Shown here piece after piece: positions 23,501 to 37,779 of a stretch of DNA of 64,000 bases. The stretch is from Cyrtodaria siliqua (taxonomy: Eukaryota > Mollusca > Bivalvia > Adapedonta > Hiatellidae). The notes under the pieces are model-generated. The model worked only from the letters and a program-made list of their open reading frames with translations, had not been told where the DNA came from and made no database searches. Every line of letters starts with the position of its first letter. Position 1 is the first letter of the stretch. The translations under genes and the position numbers were made by a program. The DNA is taken from NCBI GenBank assembly GCA_037043455.1, contig JAWPHD010004380.1, positions 124,001-188,000 on the forward strand. The letters run 5' to 3'.

Positions 23501-26130
23501 GGACTTTTCTCAGATTCAGGTTACATATCGTCTGTACATTTATATATGTATACTCCTGATGTATATCGGACTCTTCTTAGAGACATGTTATATAAAACCT
23601 AACATCTCAAGTGTCTATAATCAATGCAATTATATATACTCCTGACATATATCGGACTCTTCTCAGAGTCAGGTTACATGAAATATAACAACTCCAGTGT
23701 CTATAGTCTATACATTTATAAATGTATACTCCTGATGTATATCGGACTTTCTTAGAGTCAGGTTACATAAAACATAGCAACTCCAGTGTCTATAATCTAT
23801 AAATTTAGAAATATACAGTCCTGATATATATCGGACTCTTCTCAAAGTCAGGTTATATAAAACCTAACATCTCCAGTGTCTATAATTTATGCAAATATAT
23901 ATATCGGACTCTTCTCAGAGTCAGGCTACATGAAACATAGCAACTCCAGTGTCTATAGTCCATACATTTACATATGTCTACTCCTTATGTATATCGGACT
24001 CTTCTCAGAGTCAGGTTACTTAAAACCTAAAATCTCTAGTGTCTATAATCTATCAATCTATATATTTATATATACTCCTGATACATATCGGTCTCTTCTT
24101 AGAGTCAGGTTACATAAAACATAGCAACTCCAGTGTCTGTAATCTATAAATTTATAAATATACAATCCTGATATATATCGGACTCTTCTCAGAGTCAGGT
24201 TATATAAAACCTAACATCTCAAGTGTCTATAATCTATGCAATTATTTATACTCCTGCTATATATCGGACTCTTCTCAGAGTAAGGTTACATGGAAAAAAG
24301 CAACTCCAGTGTCTATAGTCTATACATTTATATATGTATACTCCTTATGTATATCGGACTCTTCTGTGAGTCAGGTTATATAAAACCTAACATCTCCAGT
24401 GTCTATAATCTATGCAATTATATATACTCCTGATATATATCGGACTCTTCTCAGAGTCAAGTTACATAAAACATAGCAACTCAAGTGTCTATAATTTATA
24501 AATTTATAAATATTCACTCCTGATATATATCGGACTCTTCTCAGAGTCAGGTTATATAAAACCTAACATCTCCAGTGTCTATACTCTATGCAATTATACA
24601 TACTCCTGATATATATCGGACTCCTCTCAGAGTCAGGTTACATGAAACATAGCAACTCCAGTGTCTATAGTCTAAACATTTATATATTTATACTCATGAT
24701 GTATATAGGACTCTTCTTAGAGTCAGGTTATATAAAACCTAACATCTCAAATGTCTATAATCTATGCAGTTATATATACTCCTGATATATATCGGACTCT
24801 TCTCAGAGTCAGGTTACATGAAACATAGCAACTCCAGTGTCTATCGTCTGTACATTTATATATGTATACTCCTGATGTATAGCGGACTCTTCTTAGAGAC
24901 ATGTTATATAAAACCTAACATCTCAAGTGTCTATCAGCAATGTAATTATATATACTCCTGATATATATCGGACTCTTCTCAGAGTCAGGTTACATGAAAT
25001 ATAACAACTCCAGTGTCTATAGTCTATACATTTATAAATGTATACTCCTGATGTATATCGGACTCTTCTTAGAGTCAGGTTACATAAAACATAGCAACTC
25101 CAGTGTCTATAATCTATAAATTTATAAATATACAGTCCTGATATATATCGGACTCTTCTCAGAGTCAGGTTATCTAAAACCTAACATCTATAGTGTATAT
25201 AATCTATGCAACTATATATACTCCTGATATATATCGGAATCTTTTTTAGAGTCAGGTTACATGAAACATAGCAACTCCAATGTCTATAGTCTATACATTT
25301 ATATATGTATACTCCTTATGTATATCGGACTCTTCTCAGAGTCAGGTTACATAAAACCTAACATCTCCAGTGTCTATTATCTATACATCTATATATATAT
25401 ATAATCCTGATACATATCGGACTCTTCTTATAGTCAGGTTACATAAAACATAGCAACTCCAGTGTCTGTAATCTATAAATTTATAAATATACAATCCTGA
25501 TATATATCGGACTCTTCTCAGAGTCAAGTTATATAAAACCTAACATCTCCAGTGTCTATAATCTATGCAATTATACATACTCCTGATATATATCGGACTC
25601 TTCTCAGAGTCAGGTTACATGAAACATAGCAACTCCAGTGTTTATAGTCTATACATTTATATATGTATACTCCATATGTATATCGGACTCTTCTCAGAGT
25701 CAGGTTACATAAAACCTAACATCTCCAGTGTCTATAATCTATAAATCTATATATATATATATATAATCCTGATACATATCGGTCTCTTCTTAGAGTCAGG
25801 TTACATAAAACATAGCAACTCCAGTGTCTGTAATCTATAAATTTATAAATATTCAATCCTGATATATATCGGTCTCTTCTCAGAGTCAGGTTATATAAAA
25901 CCTAACATCTCAAGTGTCTATAATCTATGCAATTATATATACTCCTGATATATATCGGACTTTTCTCAGAGTCAGGTTACATGAAACATAGCAACTCCAG
26001 TGTCTATAGTCTTTACTTTTATATATATATACTCCTGATGTATATCGGACTCTTCTTTGAGTCAAGTTATATAAAACCTAACATCTCCAGTGTCAATAAT
26101 CTATGCAATTAAATATACTCCTGATATATA

Positions 26131-26544
26131 CTTGGTAAAAAACGTTTTGGACCAGGGTATATAAAGTCATATAAAAATAAATCTAGTGCACAGAATTGAA
26201 GTATCTTTTTTTAGTAACCAAGGTCTACCCTACTCGGTTAATTTGGTACCAGAAACATTTAATTCCAAATAAGATTTGATTTTTAAAAAATATCGCGAAC
26301 ATACAAAAGGTCTGTAAAAAATGTTGCAAAGTCCATAAGAAGAAACGATTTCGGACACATTCGAGTAACCAATAAAAAAATTATTATTTTTCCGCAAACT
26401 TTCATTGTAAACGATAATTATTGTTGATTGTTGATCTATTGTGAATTATCAACGGAGATAATAAGGGATATGGTCGAATGTCAAGATTCAGCGATCATTG
26501 TGCGGGTTCGAACACTGCCATGGTCCAAAACCTTTTTTACAGAG
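26131..26544 (+). mobile_element. MITE-1 copy 2, inserted in the satellite
   Basis: This 414-bp element has inverted ends, 'CTTGGTAAAAAACGTTTTGG' on the left and 'CCAAAACCTTTTTTACAGAG' on the right. It aligns throughout with 7823-8233. The satellite resumes on both sides: left flank ...GATATATA, right flank TATATATCGG. Compared with the uninterrupted GATATATATCGG, six bases (TATATA) are repeated, consistent with a TA-rich target-site duplication. Confidence 0.9.
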
Positions 26545-27905
26545 TATATATCGGACTCATCTCAGAGTCAGGTTACATAAAACATAGCAACTCAAGTGTC
26601 TATAATTTATAAATTCATAAATATACAGTCCTGATATATATCGGACTCTTCTCAGAGTCAGGTTATCTAAAACCTAACATCTCCAGTGTCGATAATCTAT
26701 GCAATTATATATACTCCTGATATATATCGAACTCTTCTCAGAGTCAGGTTACATAAAACATTGCAACTCAAGTGTCTATAATTTATAAATTTATAAATAT
26801 ACAATCCTGATATATATCGGACTGATCTCAGAGTGAGGATATTTAACATCTAACATCTCCAGTATCTATAATCTATGCAATTATATATATTCCTGAAATA
26901 TATCGGACTCTTCTCAGAGTCAGGTTATATGAAACATAGCAATTCCAGTGTCTATAGTCTATACATTTATATATGTATTCTCCTGATGTATATCGGACTC
27001 TTCTTAGAGTCAGGTTACATAAAACATAGCAACTCCAATGTCTATAAACTATGCAATTATATATACTCCTGATATATATCGGACTATTCTCAGAGTCAGG
27101 CTACATGAAACATAGCAATTCCAGTGTCTTTAGTCTACATATTTATATATGTATACTCCTTATGTATATCGGACTCTTCTCAGAGTCAGGTTACATAAAA
27201 CCTAACATCTCCAGTGTCTATAATCTATAAATTTATATATATATTTATATAATCCTGATACATATCGGACTCTTCTTAGAGTCAGGTTACATACAACATA
27301 GCAACTCCAGTGTCTATAATCTATGCATTAATAAATATAAAATCCTGATATATATCGGTCTCTTCTCAGAGTCAGGTTACATGAAACATAGCAACTGATG
27401 TGTCTATAGTCTATACCTTTATATATGCATACTCCTGATGTATATCGGACTCTTCTTACAGTCAGGTTACAAAAAACATAGCAACTCTATTGTCTATAAT
27501 CTATAATTTATCAATATCCAATCCTGATATATATCGGACTCTTCTCAGATTCAGGTTATATAAAACCTAACATCTCAAGTGTCCATACCCTATGCAATTA
27601 TATATACTCCTGATATATATTGAACTCTTCTCAGAGTCAGGTTACATGAAACATAGCAACTCCAGTTTCTATAGTCTATACATTTATAAATGTATACTCC
27701 TGGTGTATATCGGACTCTTCTTAGAGTCAGGTTACATAGAACATAGCAACTCAAGTGTCTATAATCTATAAATTTATAAATATACAGTCCTGATATATAT
27801 CGGACTCTTCTCAGAGTCAGGTTACATAAAACCTAACATCTCCAGTGTCTATAATGTATAAATCTATATATATATATATAATCCTGATTCATATCGGTCT
27901 CTTCC

Positions 27906-28252
27906 TACAGGGATTGTATGACATTCATTGATCCAGTTTTCCTGAACTGCCTTGTTGGTTAGAGTTTAGATCATGGCGTGGTTTTCTTTATTTACTCTGT
28001 CCTGTTTTAATGGGATGACAGTAGGGTAAGTGTGAGGTTTGGTGCACCCTTGAACCGGTTTAAACCCCCAGTGGCCTACTTTGTCACTGACCGTTCCAAG
28101 GCGGAAGCCCTATTGTCAACCCTTTTGTGTTTGTGATGTCGTTTGCATTTTTTATTACTTTTGTCTTTTCGTTTGTCTGTTTGCGTGTTTGATTTTGTGT
28201 TTTGTGGTTGACTGTCGTCCTTGAATGCTGCTTTCCCTGTCGGATATTTTTA
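27906..28252 (+). repeat. R1 copy 4, inserted in the satellite
   Basis: Non-satellite sequence starts after 'CTCTTCCTACAG' and ends with 'CCCTGTCGGATATTTTTA', where satellite sequence resumes. It carries all R1 landmarks in forward order and some 50 bp of extra sequence at the left. Confidence 0.9.
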
Positions 28253-31200
28253 CCCTTTTTTTAGAGTCAGGTTACATAAAACATAGCAACTCCAGTGTCT
28301 GTAATGTATACATTTATAAATATACAATCCTGATATATATCGGTCTCTTCTCAGAGTCAGGTTATATAAAACCTAACATCTGCAGTGTTCATACTCTATG
28401 CAATGATATATACTCCTGATATATATTGAACTCTTCTCAGAGTCAGGTTACATTAAACATAGTAACTCCAGTGTCTATAGACTATACATTTATAAATGTA
28501 TACTCCTGATGTATATCGGACTCTTCTTAGAGTTAGGTTACATAAAACATAGCAACTCCATTGTCTATAATCTAAAAATGTATAAATAAACAATCCTGAT
28601 ATATATCGGACTCTTCTCAGAGTCAGGTTATATAAAACCTAACATCTACAGTGTCTATACTCGATGCAAATATATATACTCCTGATATATATTGGACTAT
28701 TCTCAGAGTCAGGTTATATCAAACATAGCAACTCCAGTGTCTATAATCTCTAAATTTATAAATATACAATCCTGATATATATCGGACTCTTCTCAGAGTC
28801 AGGTTATATAAAACCTTACATCTCAAGTTTCTATAATCAATGCAATTATATATACTCTTGATATATATCGGACTCTTCTCAGAGTCAGGTTACATGAAAC
28901 ATAGCAACTCCAGTGTCTATAGTCTATACATTTATAAATGTATACTCCATATGTATATCGGACTCTTCTCAGAGTCAGGTTACATAAAACCTTACATCTC
29001 CAGTGTCTATAATCTATAAATCTATATATATATATATAATCCTGATACATACAGGTCTCTTCTTATAGTCAGGTTACATAAAACATAGCAACTCCATTGT
29101 CTGTAATCTATAAATTTATAAATATACAATCTTGATATATATCGGACTCTTCTCAGCGTCAGGTTATTTAAAACCTAACATCTCCAGTGTCTATAATCTA
29201 TTCAATTATATATACTCCTGATATATATCCGACTCTTCTCAGAGTCAGGTTACATAAACATAGTAACTCAAGTGTCTATAATTTATAAATTTATAAATAT
29301 ACAGTCCTGATATATATCGGACTCTTCTCAGAGTCAGGTTATCTAAAACCTAACATCTCCAGTGTCTATAATCTATGCAATTATTTATACTCCTGATATA
29401 TATAGGACTCTTCTCAGAGTCAGGTTACATAAAACATAGCAACTCAAGTGTCTATAATTTATAAATTTATAAATATACAATCCTGATATATATCGGACTC
29501 TTCTCAGAGTCAGGTTATTTAAAACCTAACATCTCCAGTATCTATAACCTATGCAATTATATATATTCCTGATATATATCGGACTCTTCTCAGAGTCAGG
29601 TTACATGAAACATAGCAACTCCAGTGTCTATAGTCTATACATTTATATATGTATTCTCCTGATGTATATCGGACTCTTCTTAGAGTCAAGTTACATAAAA
29701 CATAGCAACTCCAATGTCTATAATATATGCAATTATATATACTCCTGATATATATCGGACTCTTCTCTGAGTCAGGTTACATGAAACATAGCAACTCCAG
29801 CGTCTTTAGTCTACATATTTATATATGTATACCCCTTATGTATATCGGACTCTTCTCTGAGTCAGGTATCATAAAACCTAACATCTCAAGTGTCTATAAT
29901 CTATAAATCTACATATATATTTATATAATCCTGATACATATCGGACTCTTCTTAGAGTCAGGTTACTTAAAACATAGCAACTCCAGTGTCTATAATCTAT
30001 AAATTTATAAATATACAATCCTGATATATATCGGACTCTTCTCAGAGTCAGGTTACATAATACATAGCAACTCCAGTGTCTATAATTTATAAATTTATAA
30101 ATATAAAATCCTGATATATATCGGACTCTTCTCAGAGTCAGGTTATATAAAACCTAACATCTCCAGTGTCTATTATCTATGCAATTATATATACTCCTGA
30201 TATATATCGGACTCTTCTCAGAGTCAGTTTACATGAAACATAGCAACTGAAGTGTCTATAGTCTATACCTTTATATATGCATACTCCTGGTGTATATCGG
30301 ACTCTTCTTAGAGTCAGGTTACATAAAACATAGCAACTCCAGTGTCTATAATCTATAAAACTTTCTTAATATCCAATTCTGATATATATCGGACTCTTCT
30401 CAGAGTCAGGTTATATAAAACCTAACATCTCCAGTGTCCATACTCTATGCAATGATATATACTCCTTATATATATTGAACTCTTTTCAGAGTCAGGTTAC
30501 ATTAAACATAGCAACTCCAGTGTCTATAGACTATACATTTATAAATGTATCCTCCTGATGTATATCGGTCTCTTCTTAGAGCCAGGTTACATAAAACATA
30601 GCAACTCCAGTGTCTATAATCTATAAATTAATAAATAAACAATCCTGATATATATCGGACTCTTCTCAGAGTCAGGTTATATATAACCTAACATCTCCAA
30701 TGTCTATACTCGATGCAAATATATATACTCCTGATATATATTGGACTCTTCTCAGAGTCAGGTTACATGAAACATAGCAACTCCAGTCTCTATAGTCTAT
30801 ACATTTATATATGTATACTCCTTATGTATATCGGACTCTTCTCAGAGTCAGGTTACATAAAACCTAAAATCTCCAGTGTCTATAATCTATAAATCTATAT
30901 TTATATATAATCCTGATACATACCGGACTCTTCTTAGAGTCAGGTTATATACAACCTAACATCTCAAGTGTCAATAATCTATGCAATTATATATATTCCT
31001 GATATCTATCGAACTCTTCTCAGAGTCAGGTTGCATGAAACAAAGCAACTACAGTGTCTATAGTCTATACATTTATATATGTATACTCCTGCTGTATATC
31101 GGACTCTTCTTAGAGTCTGGTTACATGAAACATAGCAACTCCAGTGTCTATAGTCTATAAATTTATATATGTATACTCCTGATGTATATCGGACTCTTTT

Positions 31201-31539
31201 CCGAGTCAGGTTACATAAAACATAGCAACTGCAGTGTCTATATTCTATACCTTTATATATGTATACTCCTGATGTATATCGGACTCTTCTTAGAGTCAGG
31301 TTACATAAAACATAGCAACTCCAGTGGCTATAATCTATAAATTTATAAATATACAATCCTGATATTTATCGGACTCTTCTCAGAGTCAGGTTATATAAAA
31401 CCTAACATCTCCAGTGTCTATAATCTATGCAATTATATATACTCCTGATATATATCTGACTCTTCTCAAAGTCAGGTTACATAAAACATAGCAACTCCAG
31501 TTTCTATAATCTATACATTTATAAATATACAATCCTGCT

Positions 31540-34500
31540 ATATATCGGACAATTCTCAGAGTCAGGTTATTTAAAACCTAACATCTCCAGTGTCTATAGT
31601 CTATGCAATTATATATATTCTTGATATATATCGGATTCTTCTCAGAGTCAGGTGACATACAACATAACAACTCCAGTGTCTATAGTCTATACATTTATAT
31701 ATGTATACTCACAATGTATATTGGACTCTTCTTAGAGTCATGTTACATAAAACATAGCAACTCCAGTGGCTATAATCTATACATTTATAAATATACAATC
31801 CTGATATATATCGGACAATTCTCAGAGTCAGGTTATTTAAAACCTAACATCTCCAGTGTCTATAATATATGCAATTATATATATTCTTGATATATATCGG
31901 ACTCTTCTCGGAGTCACTTTACATGAAACATAACAACTCCAGTGTCTATAGTCTATACATTTATATATGTATACTCATAATGTATATTGGACTCTTCGTA
32001 GAGTCAGGTTACATAAAACATAGCAACTCCAGTGGCTAAAATCTATAAATTTATAAATATACAATCCTGATATTTATCGGACTCTTCTCAGAGTCAGGTT
32101 ATATACAATCTAACATCTCCAGTGTCTATAATCTATGCAATTATATATATTCTTGATATATATCGGATTCTTCTCAGAGTCAGGTAACATAAAACATAAC
32201 AACTCCAGTGTCTATAGTCTATACATTTATATATGTATACTCACAATGTATACTGGACTCTTCTTAGAGTCAGGTTACATAAAACATAGCAACTCCAGTG
32301 GCTATAATCTATAAATTTATAAATATACAATCCTACTATATATCGGACAATTCTCAGAGTCAGGTTATTTAAAACCTAACATATCCAGTGTCTATAATCT
32401 ATGCAATTATATATATTCTTGATATATATCGGATTTTTCTCAGAGTCAGGTTACATAAAACATAACAACTCCAGTGTCTATAGTCTATACATTTATATAT
32501 GTATACTCACAATGTATATTGGACTCTTCTTAGAGTCAGGTTACATAAAACATAGCAACTGCAGTGGCTATAATCCATAAATTTATAAATATACAATCCT
32601 GATATTTATCGGACTCTTCTCAGAGTCAGGTTATATAAAATCTAACATCTCCAGTGTTTATAATCTATGCAATTATATATACTCCTGATATATATCGGAC
32701 TCTTCTCAAAGTCAGGTTACATAAAACATAGCAACTCCAGTTTCTATAATCTATACATTTATAAATATACAATCCTGCTATATATCGGACAATTCTCAGA
32801 GTCAGGTTATTTAAAACCTCACATCTCCAGTGTCTATAGTCTATGCAATTATATATATTCTTGATATATATCGGATTCTTCTCAGAGTCAGGTTACATAC
32901 AACATAACAACTCCAGTATCTATAGTCTATACATTTATATATGTATACTCACAATGTATATTGGACTCTTCTTAGAGTCATGTTACATAAAACATAGCAA
33001 CTCCAGTGGCTATAATCTATAAATTTATAAATATACAATCCTGATATATATCGGACAATTCTCAGAGTCAGGTTATTTAAAACCTAACATCTCAAGTGTC
33101 TATAATATATGCAATTATATATATTCTTGATATATATCGGACTCTTCTCGGAGTCACTTTACATGAAACATAACAACTCCAGTGTCTATATCCTATACAT
33201 TTATATATGTATACTCATAATGTATATTGGACTCTTCGTAGAGTCAGGTTACATAAAACATAGCAACTCCAGTGTCTATCATCTATAAATGTATATATAT
33301 ATATTCATGATACATATCGGACTCTTCTTGGAGTCAGGTTATATAAAACATAGCAACTCCAGTGGCTATAATCTATAAATTTATAAATATACAATCCTAC
33401 TATATATCGGACAATTCTCAGAGTCAGGTTATTTAAAACCTAACATCTCCAGTGTCTATAATATATGCAATTATATATATTCTTGATATATATCGGATTC
33501 TTCTCAGAGTCAGGTTACATAAAACATAACAACTCCAGTGTCTATAGTCTATACATTTATATATGTATACTCACAATGTATATTGGACTCTTCTTAGAGT
33601 CAGGTTACATAAAACATAGCAACTGCAGTGGCTATAATCTATAAATTTATAAATATACAATCCTGATATTTATCGGACTCTTCTCAGAGTCAGGTTATAT
33701 AAAATCTAACATCTCCAGTGTCTATAATCTATGCAATTATATATACTCCTGATATATATCGGACTCTTCTCAAAGTCAGGTTACATAAAACATAGCAACT
33801 CCAGTTTCTATAATCTAAACATTTATAAATATACAATCCTGCTATATATCGGACAATTCTCAGAGTCAGGTTATTTAAAACCTAACATCTTCAGTGTCTA
33901 TAATCTATGCAATTATATATATTCTTGATATATATCGGATTCTTCTCAGAGTCAGGTTACATCAATCATAACAACTCCAGTGTCTATAGTCTATACATTT
34001 ATATATGTATACTCACAATGTATATTGGACTCTTCTTAGAGTCAGGTTACATAAAACATAGCAACTCCAGTGGCTATAATCTATAAATTTATAAATATAC
34101 AATCCTGATATATATCGGACAATTCTCAGAGTCGGGTTATTTAAAACCTAACATCTCCAGTGTCTATAATATATGCAATTATATATATTCTTGATATATA
34201 TCAGACTCTTCTCGGAGTCACTTTACATGAAACATAACAACTCCAGTGTCTATAGTCTATACATGTATATATGTATACTCATAATGTATATTGGACTCTT
34301 TTTAGAGTCAGGTTACATAAAACATAGCAACTCCAGTGTCTATCATCTCTAAATGTATATATATATATATTCATGATACATATCGGGCTCTTCTTGGAGT
34401 CAGGTTACATAAAACATAGCAACTCCAGTGGCTATAATCTATAAATTTATAAATATACAATCCTGATATATATCGGACAATTCTCAGAGTCAGGTTATTT

Positions 34501-34740
34501 AAAACCTAACATCTCAAGTGTCTATAATATATGCAATTATATATATTCTTGATATATATCGGACTCTTCTCGGAGTCACTTTACATGAAACATAACAACT
34601 CCAGTGTCTATATCCTATACATTTATATATGTATACTCATAATGTATATTGGACTCTTCGTAGAGTCAGGTTACATAAAACATAGCAACTCCAGTGTCTA
34701 TCATCTATAAATGTATATATATATATTCATGATACATATC
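31540..34740 (+). repeat. 1064-bp higher-order repeat within the satellite
   Basis: Variant monomers containing 'CGGACAATTCTCAGAG' recur at 32344 and 33408, 32786 and 33850, and 33052 and 34116, each pair 1064 bp apart. That is about twelve monomers. Other private variants (GAGTCACTTTACATG; CACAATGTATATTGG) keep the same register. At least two full copies and partial ones are present. Confidence 0.85.
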
Positions 34741-36399
34741 GGACTATTCTCAGAGTCAGGTTGAATGAAACATAACAACTCCAGTGTCTATTGTCTATAC
34801 CTTTATATATGTATACTCCTGATGTATATCGGACTCTTCTTAGAGTCAGGTTACATAAAACATAGCAACTCCAGTGTCTATAATCTATAAATTTATAAAT
34901 AAACAATCCTGATATATATCGGACTATTCTCAGAGTCAGGTTACATGAAACATAGCAACTCCAGTGTTTATAGTCTATACATTTATATATGTATACTCGT
35001 GATGTATATCGGACTCTTCTCAGAGTCAGGTTACATGAAACATAGCAACTGCAGTGTCTATAGTCTATACCTTGATATATGTATACTCATGATGTATATC
35101 GTACTTTTCTTAGAGTCAGGTTACATAACACATAGCAACTCCAGTGTCTATAATCTATACATTTATGAATATACAATCTTGATATATATCGGACTCTTCT
35201 CAGAGTCAGATTATATAAAACCTAACATCTCGTGTGTCTATAAACTATGCATATATATATATTCCTGATATATATCGGACTTTTCTCAAAGTCAGTTTAC
35301 ATGAAACATAGCAACTCCAGTGTCTATATTCTATACATTTATATATGTATACTCATGATGTATATCGGACTCTTCTTATGGTCAGGTTACATAAAATATA
35401 GCAACTCTAGTGTTTATAATCTATAAATTTATAAACATACAATCCTGATATTTATCGGATTTATATATGTATATATGTATACTCCTGATGTATATCGGAC
35501 TTTTCTTAGAGTCCGGTTACATAAAACATAGCAACTCCAGTGTCTATAATCTATAAATTTATACAATCTTGCTATATATCGGACTCTTCTCAGAGTCAGG
35601 TTATATAAAACCTAACATCTCCAGTGTCTATAAGCTATGCAATTATATATACTCCTGATATATATCGGACTCCTCTCAGAGTCAGGTTACATATAACCAA
35701 ATAACTCCAGTGTCTATAATCTATACATTTATGAATCTATACTCCTGTTATATATCGGAATCTTCGCAGAGTCAGGTTATATAAAACCTAACATCTCCAG
35801 TGTTTATAATCTATGCAATTATATATACTCCTGATATATATCGGACTCTTCTCAGAGTCAGGTTACATAAAATATAGCAACTCCAGTGTCTATAATCTAT
35901 AAATTTATAAATATACAATCCTGATATATATCGGACTCGTCTCAGAGTCAGGTTATATAAAACCTAACATCTCCAGTGTCTATAATCTATACACTTATAT
36001 ATACACCTGATATATATCGGACTCCTCTCAGAGTCAGGTTACATAAAACCTAATAACTCCAGTGTCTATAATCTATACATTTATGAATCTATACTCCTGT
36101 TATATGTCGGACTCAACTCAGAGTCAGCTTATATAAAACCTAACATCTCCAATGTCTATAAGCTATGCCATTATATATACTCCTGATATATATAGGACTC
36201 CTCTCTTAATCAGGGTACATAAAACCTAATAAATTCAGTGTCTATAATCTATACATTTATGAATCTATCCTCCTGTTATATATCGGACTCTTCTCAGAGT
36301 CAGGTTACATAAAACCTAACAACTCCATGCAGTGTCTATAATCTATACATTCACATTATATATATATATATCTATACTCCTATACTCTTCTCTTTGTCA

Positions 36400-36580
36400 A
36401 AGTAGGTTGCAGAGTTGTGCGTGGCATGTGATCTATTTATTCCAAATACATGTATGAAGTTTCACTTCATTGTGTCAAGCAGTTTTTGAGATATGAGCTT
36501 ACCGATACAAAATGGTGTAACTAGCACCGACGGAGACGCTGCATGACGCCGGAGTAAGTAGAATAGCTCGTCGTTTCTCG
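36400..36580 (+). repeat. Dispersed repeat edge next to the satellite
   Basis: The stretch 'ATGAAGTTTCACTTCATTG' and 'CAGTTTTTGAGATATGAGC' resembles the end units of mollusc tandem-core elements that I recall. No TIR partner was found within the window. Confidence 0.35.
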
Positions 36581-36960
36581 TCGGTAAAAACGTAGTTGGT
36601 TAACTTACTATGATACTGGGTAAAGTTTATCGAAATTGAATAAACTGTCATTTGAGAAATACGAGTGAAGATACGTACAAGGTCATTACTGAAGGCATTG
36701 ACCAATTTCAAACATTTTCTTACAGGTGCAATTTTCCAGTCGCTACGACTGAAGCTCTTACCATCCATTACACTAGCAGAAAATGTCACTGTCTACATAC
36801 TGCACTGCGATACACATGTAAAACACAGTAGCTGTTGTTCTGAATATTCAAAAGAATCTCAAATCAGGACAATGGTAAAGCAGACCGTTAATTGATCAGT
36901 TGTGTGAAATCTGGAACATTTGTGTACATCGTTAACATTCTGTGATACTATTTTTACAGA
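36580..36960. other. Intergenic DNA
   Basis: Two overlapping frames on opposite strands occur here, neither with a recognisable domain. Confidence 0.35.
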
Positions 36961-36964
36961 AATA

Positions 36965-37300
36965 TGTTATACACCCCACCCTATACACCCCATAAATGGT
37001 AATCATTAGCATCATGAACATGAGAAAAGTGGCCCTATAAAAACCACAGCACTCAAACGAAATGGCATCGTAGTCCGCCCATTAACAAACACAGAGAGCA
37101 AAGTAAATATTAAATAAAACGGACGATACACAGAGTGGTGAAGAGATGGTTACCCACTAGAAATGTAAAGTACGCAATAAAGTCTACTGGTTAGCTTAAA
37201 TCGATTTTATGCGTACACAACCTAATATTATCCAGTTTGCATCCCACCAAAAGGAAATCTCTAACAATAAAGTCCACAACCAGAGAAAATAGCAAACGAT
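36965..37300 (+). repeat. Dispersed repeat W, copy 1
   Basis: It shares an ordered set of phrases with 53455-53660: 'AAACCACAGCAC', 'AAAGTAAATATTAAATAAA' versus 'AAAATGTGTAAATAAAC', 'ATGGTTACC' and a closing 'TTAG' region. The copies are moderately diverged. Confidence 0.5.
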
Positions 37301-37779
37301 ACATGCGTTGTTGTAAAATGTATACATATAAACAAGATACAGGTTATATCATTTTTTCAGAATAAGCTAGGTCTAATATAAAAAGTAACCAGTACTGAAC
37401 GCAAATTTTAAAAGCACCGTCGAATGGGCAGATTTAACGTAAAGGTTCCTTTAAAGTCCCTATCTCGCCTTAAGAGCATATTTTACACAGTGGATGTATA
37501 CCGTTTCAAAACCATTGACCGTTACAAAAGAAATGCACTACAGACGTTGACCGTTTCATTTTTTCCTCTTATCCCATATATACGCAACAGTTACTTTCCA
37601 AATTCACAAAGTATCTGAAAAATCAAAGAGTACGCAACATGAGTTATCTTTCATAGAAAAATGAAGTGATTAAAACCGTGTTCAAAGAGTGCTGTAGTTA
37701 CTAAAAACAACAGGAAAACGTTGCCTATCTGCATGAAACGATTTCGTTCCACGGCCCTCATGATAATTAAAAATGATTT

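Larger units (their letters stand above)
20690..36395 (+). repeat. Large satellite array, about 87-bp monomer
   Basis: Some 15.7 kb is made of roughly 170 head-to-tail monomers, mostly 85-92 bp, with core 'TATCGGACTCTTCTCAGAGT', then 'CAGGTTACATAAAAC', 'AACTCCAGTGTCTATAATCT' and an AT-rich end. Several monomer types alternate. They differ in the 'CCTAACATC' versus 'CATAGCAAC' block and in the AT tail. Each monomer contains a short hairpin GACTCT-TCTC-AGAGTC. An 87-bp unit is 29 codons, so short open frames recur throughout; these are by-products and not genes. A MITE and an R1 copy interrupt the array. Confidence 0.97.

Noticed and set aside
21696..35268. Many open frames of 60-116 codons with repeated 'IYIGLFSESGY' peptides on both strands
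   Set aside because: They follow from an 87-bp monomer being 29 codons long. Frames start and stop with monomer variants, and no start, splice or bias signal supports translation.
20690..36395. CRISPR-like regular repeat
   Set aside because: Repeats are contiguous diverged monomers without unique spacers, in a eukaryotic genome.
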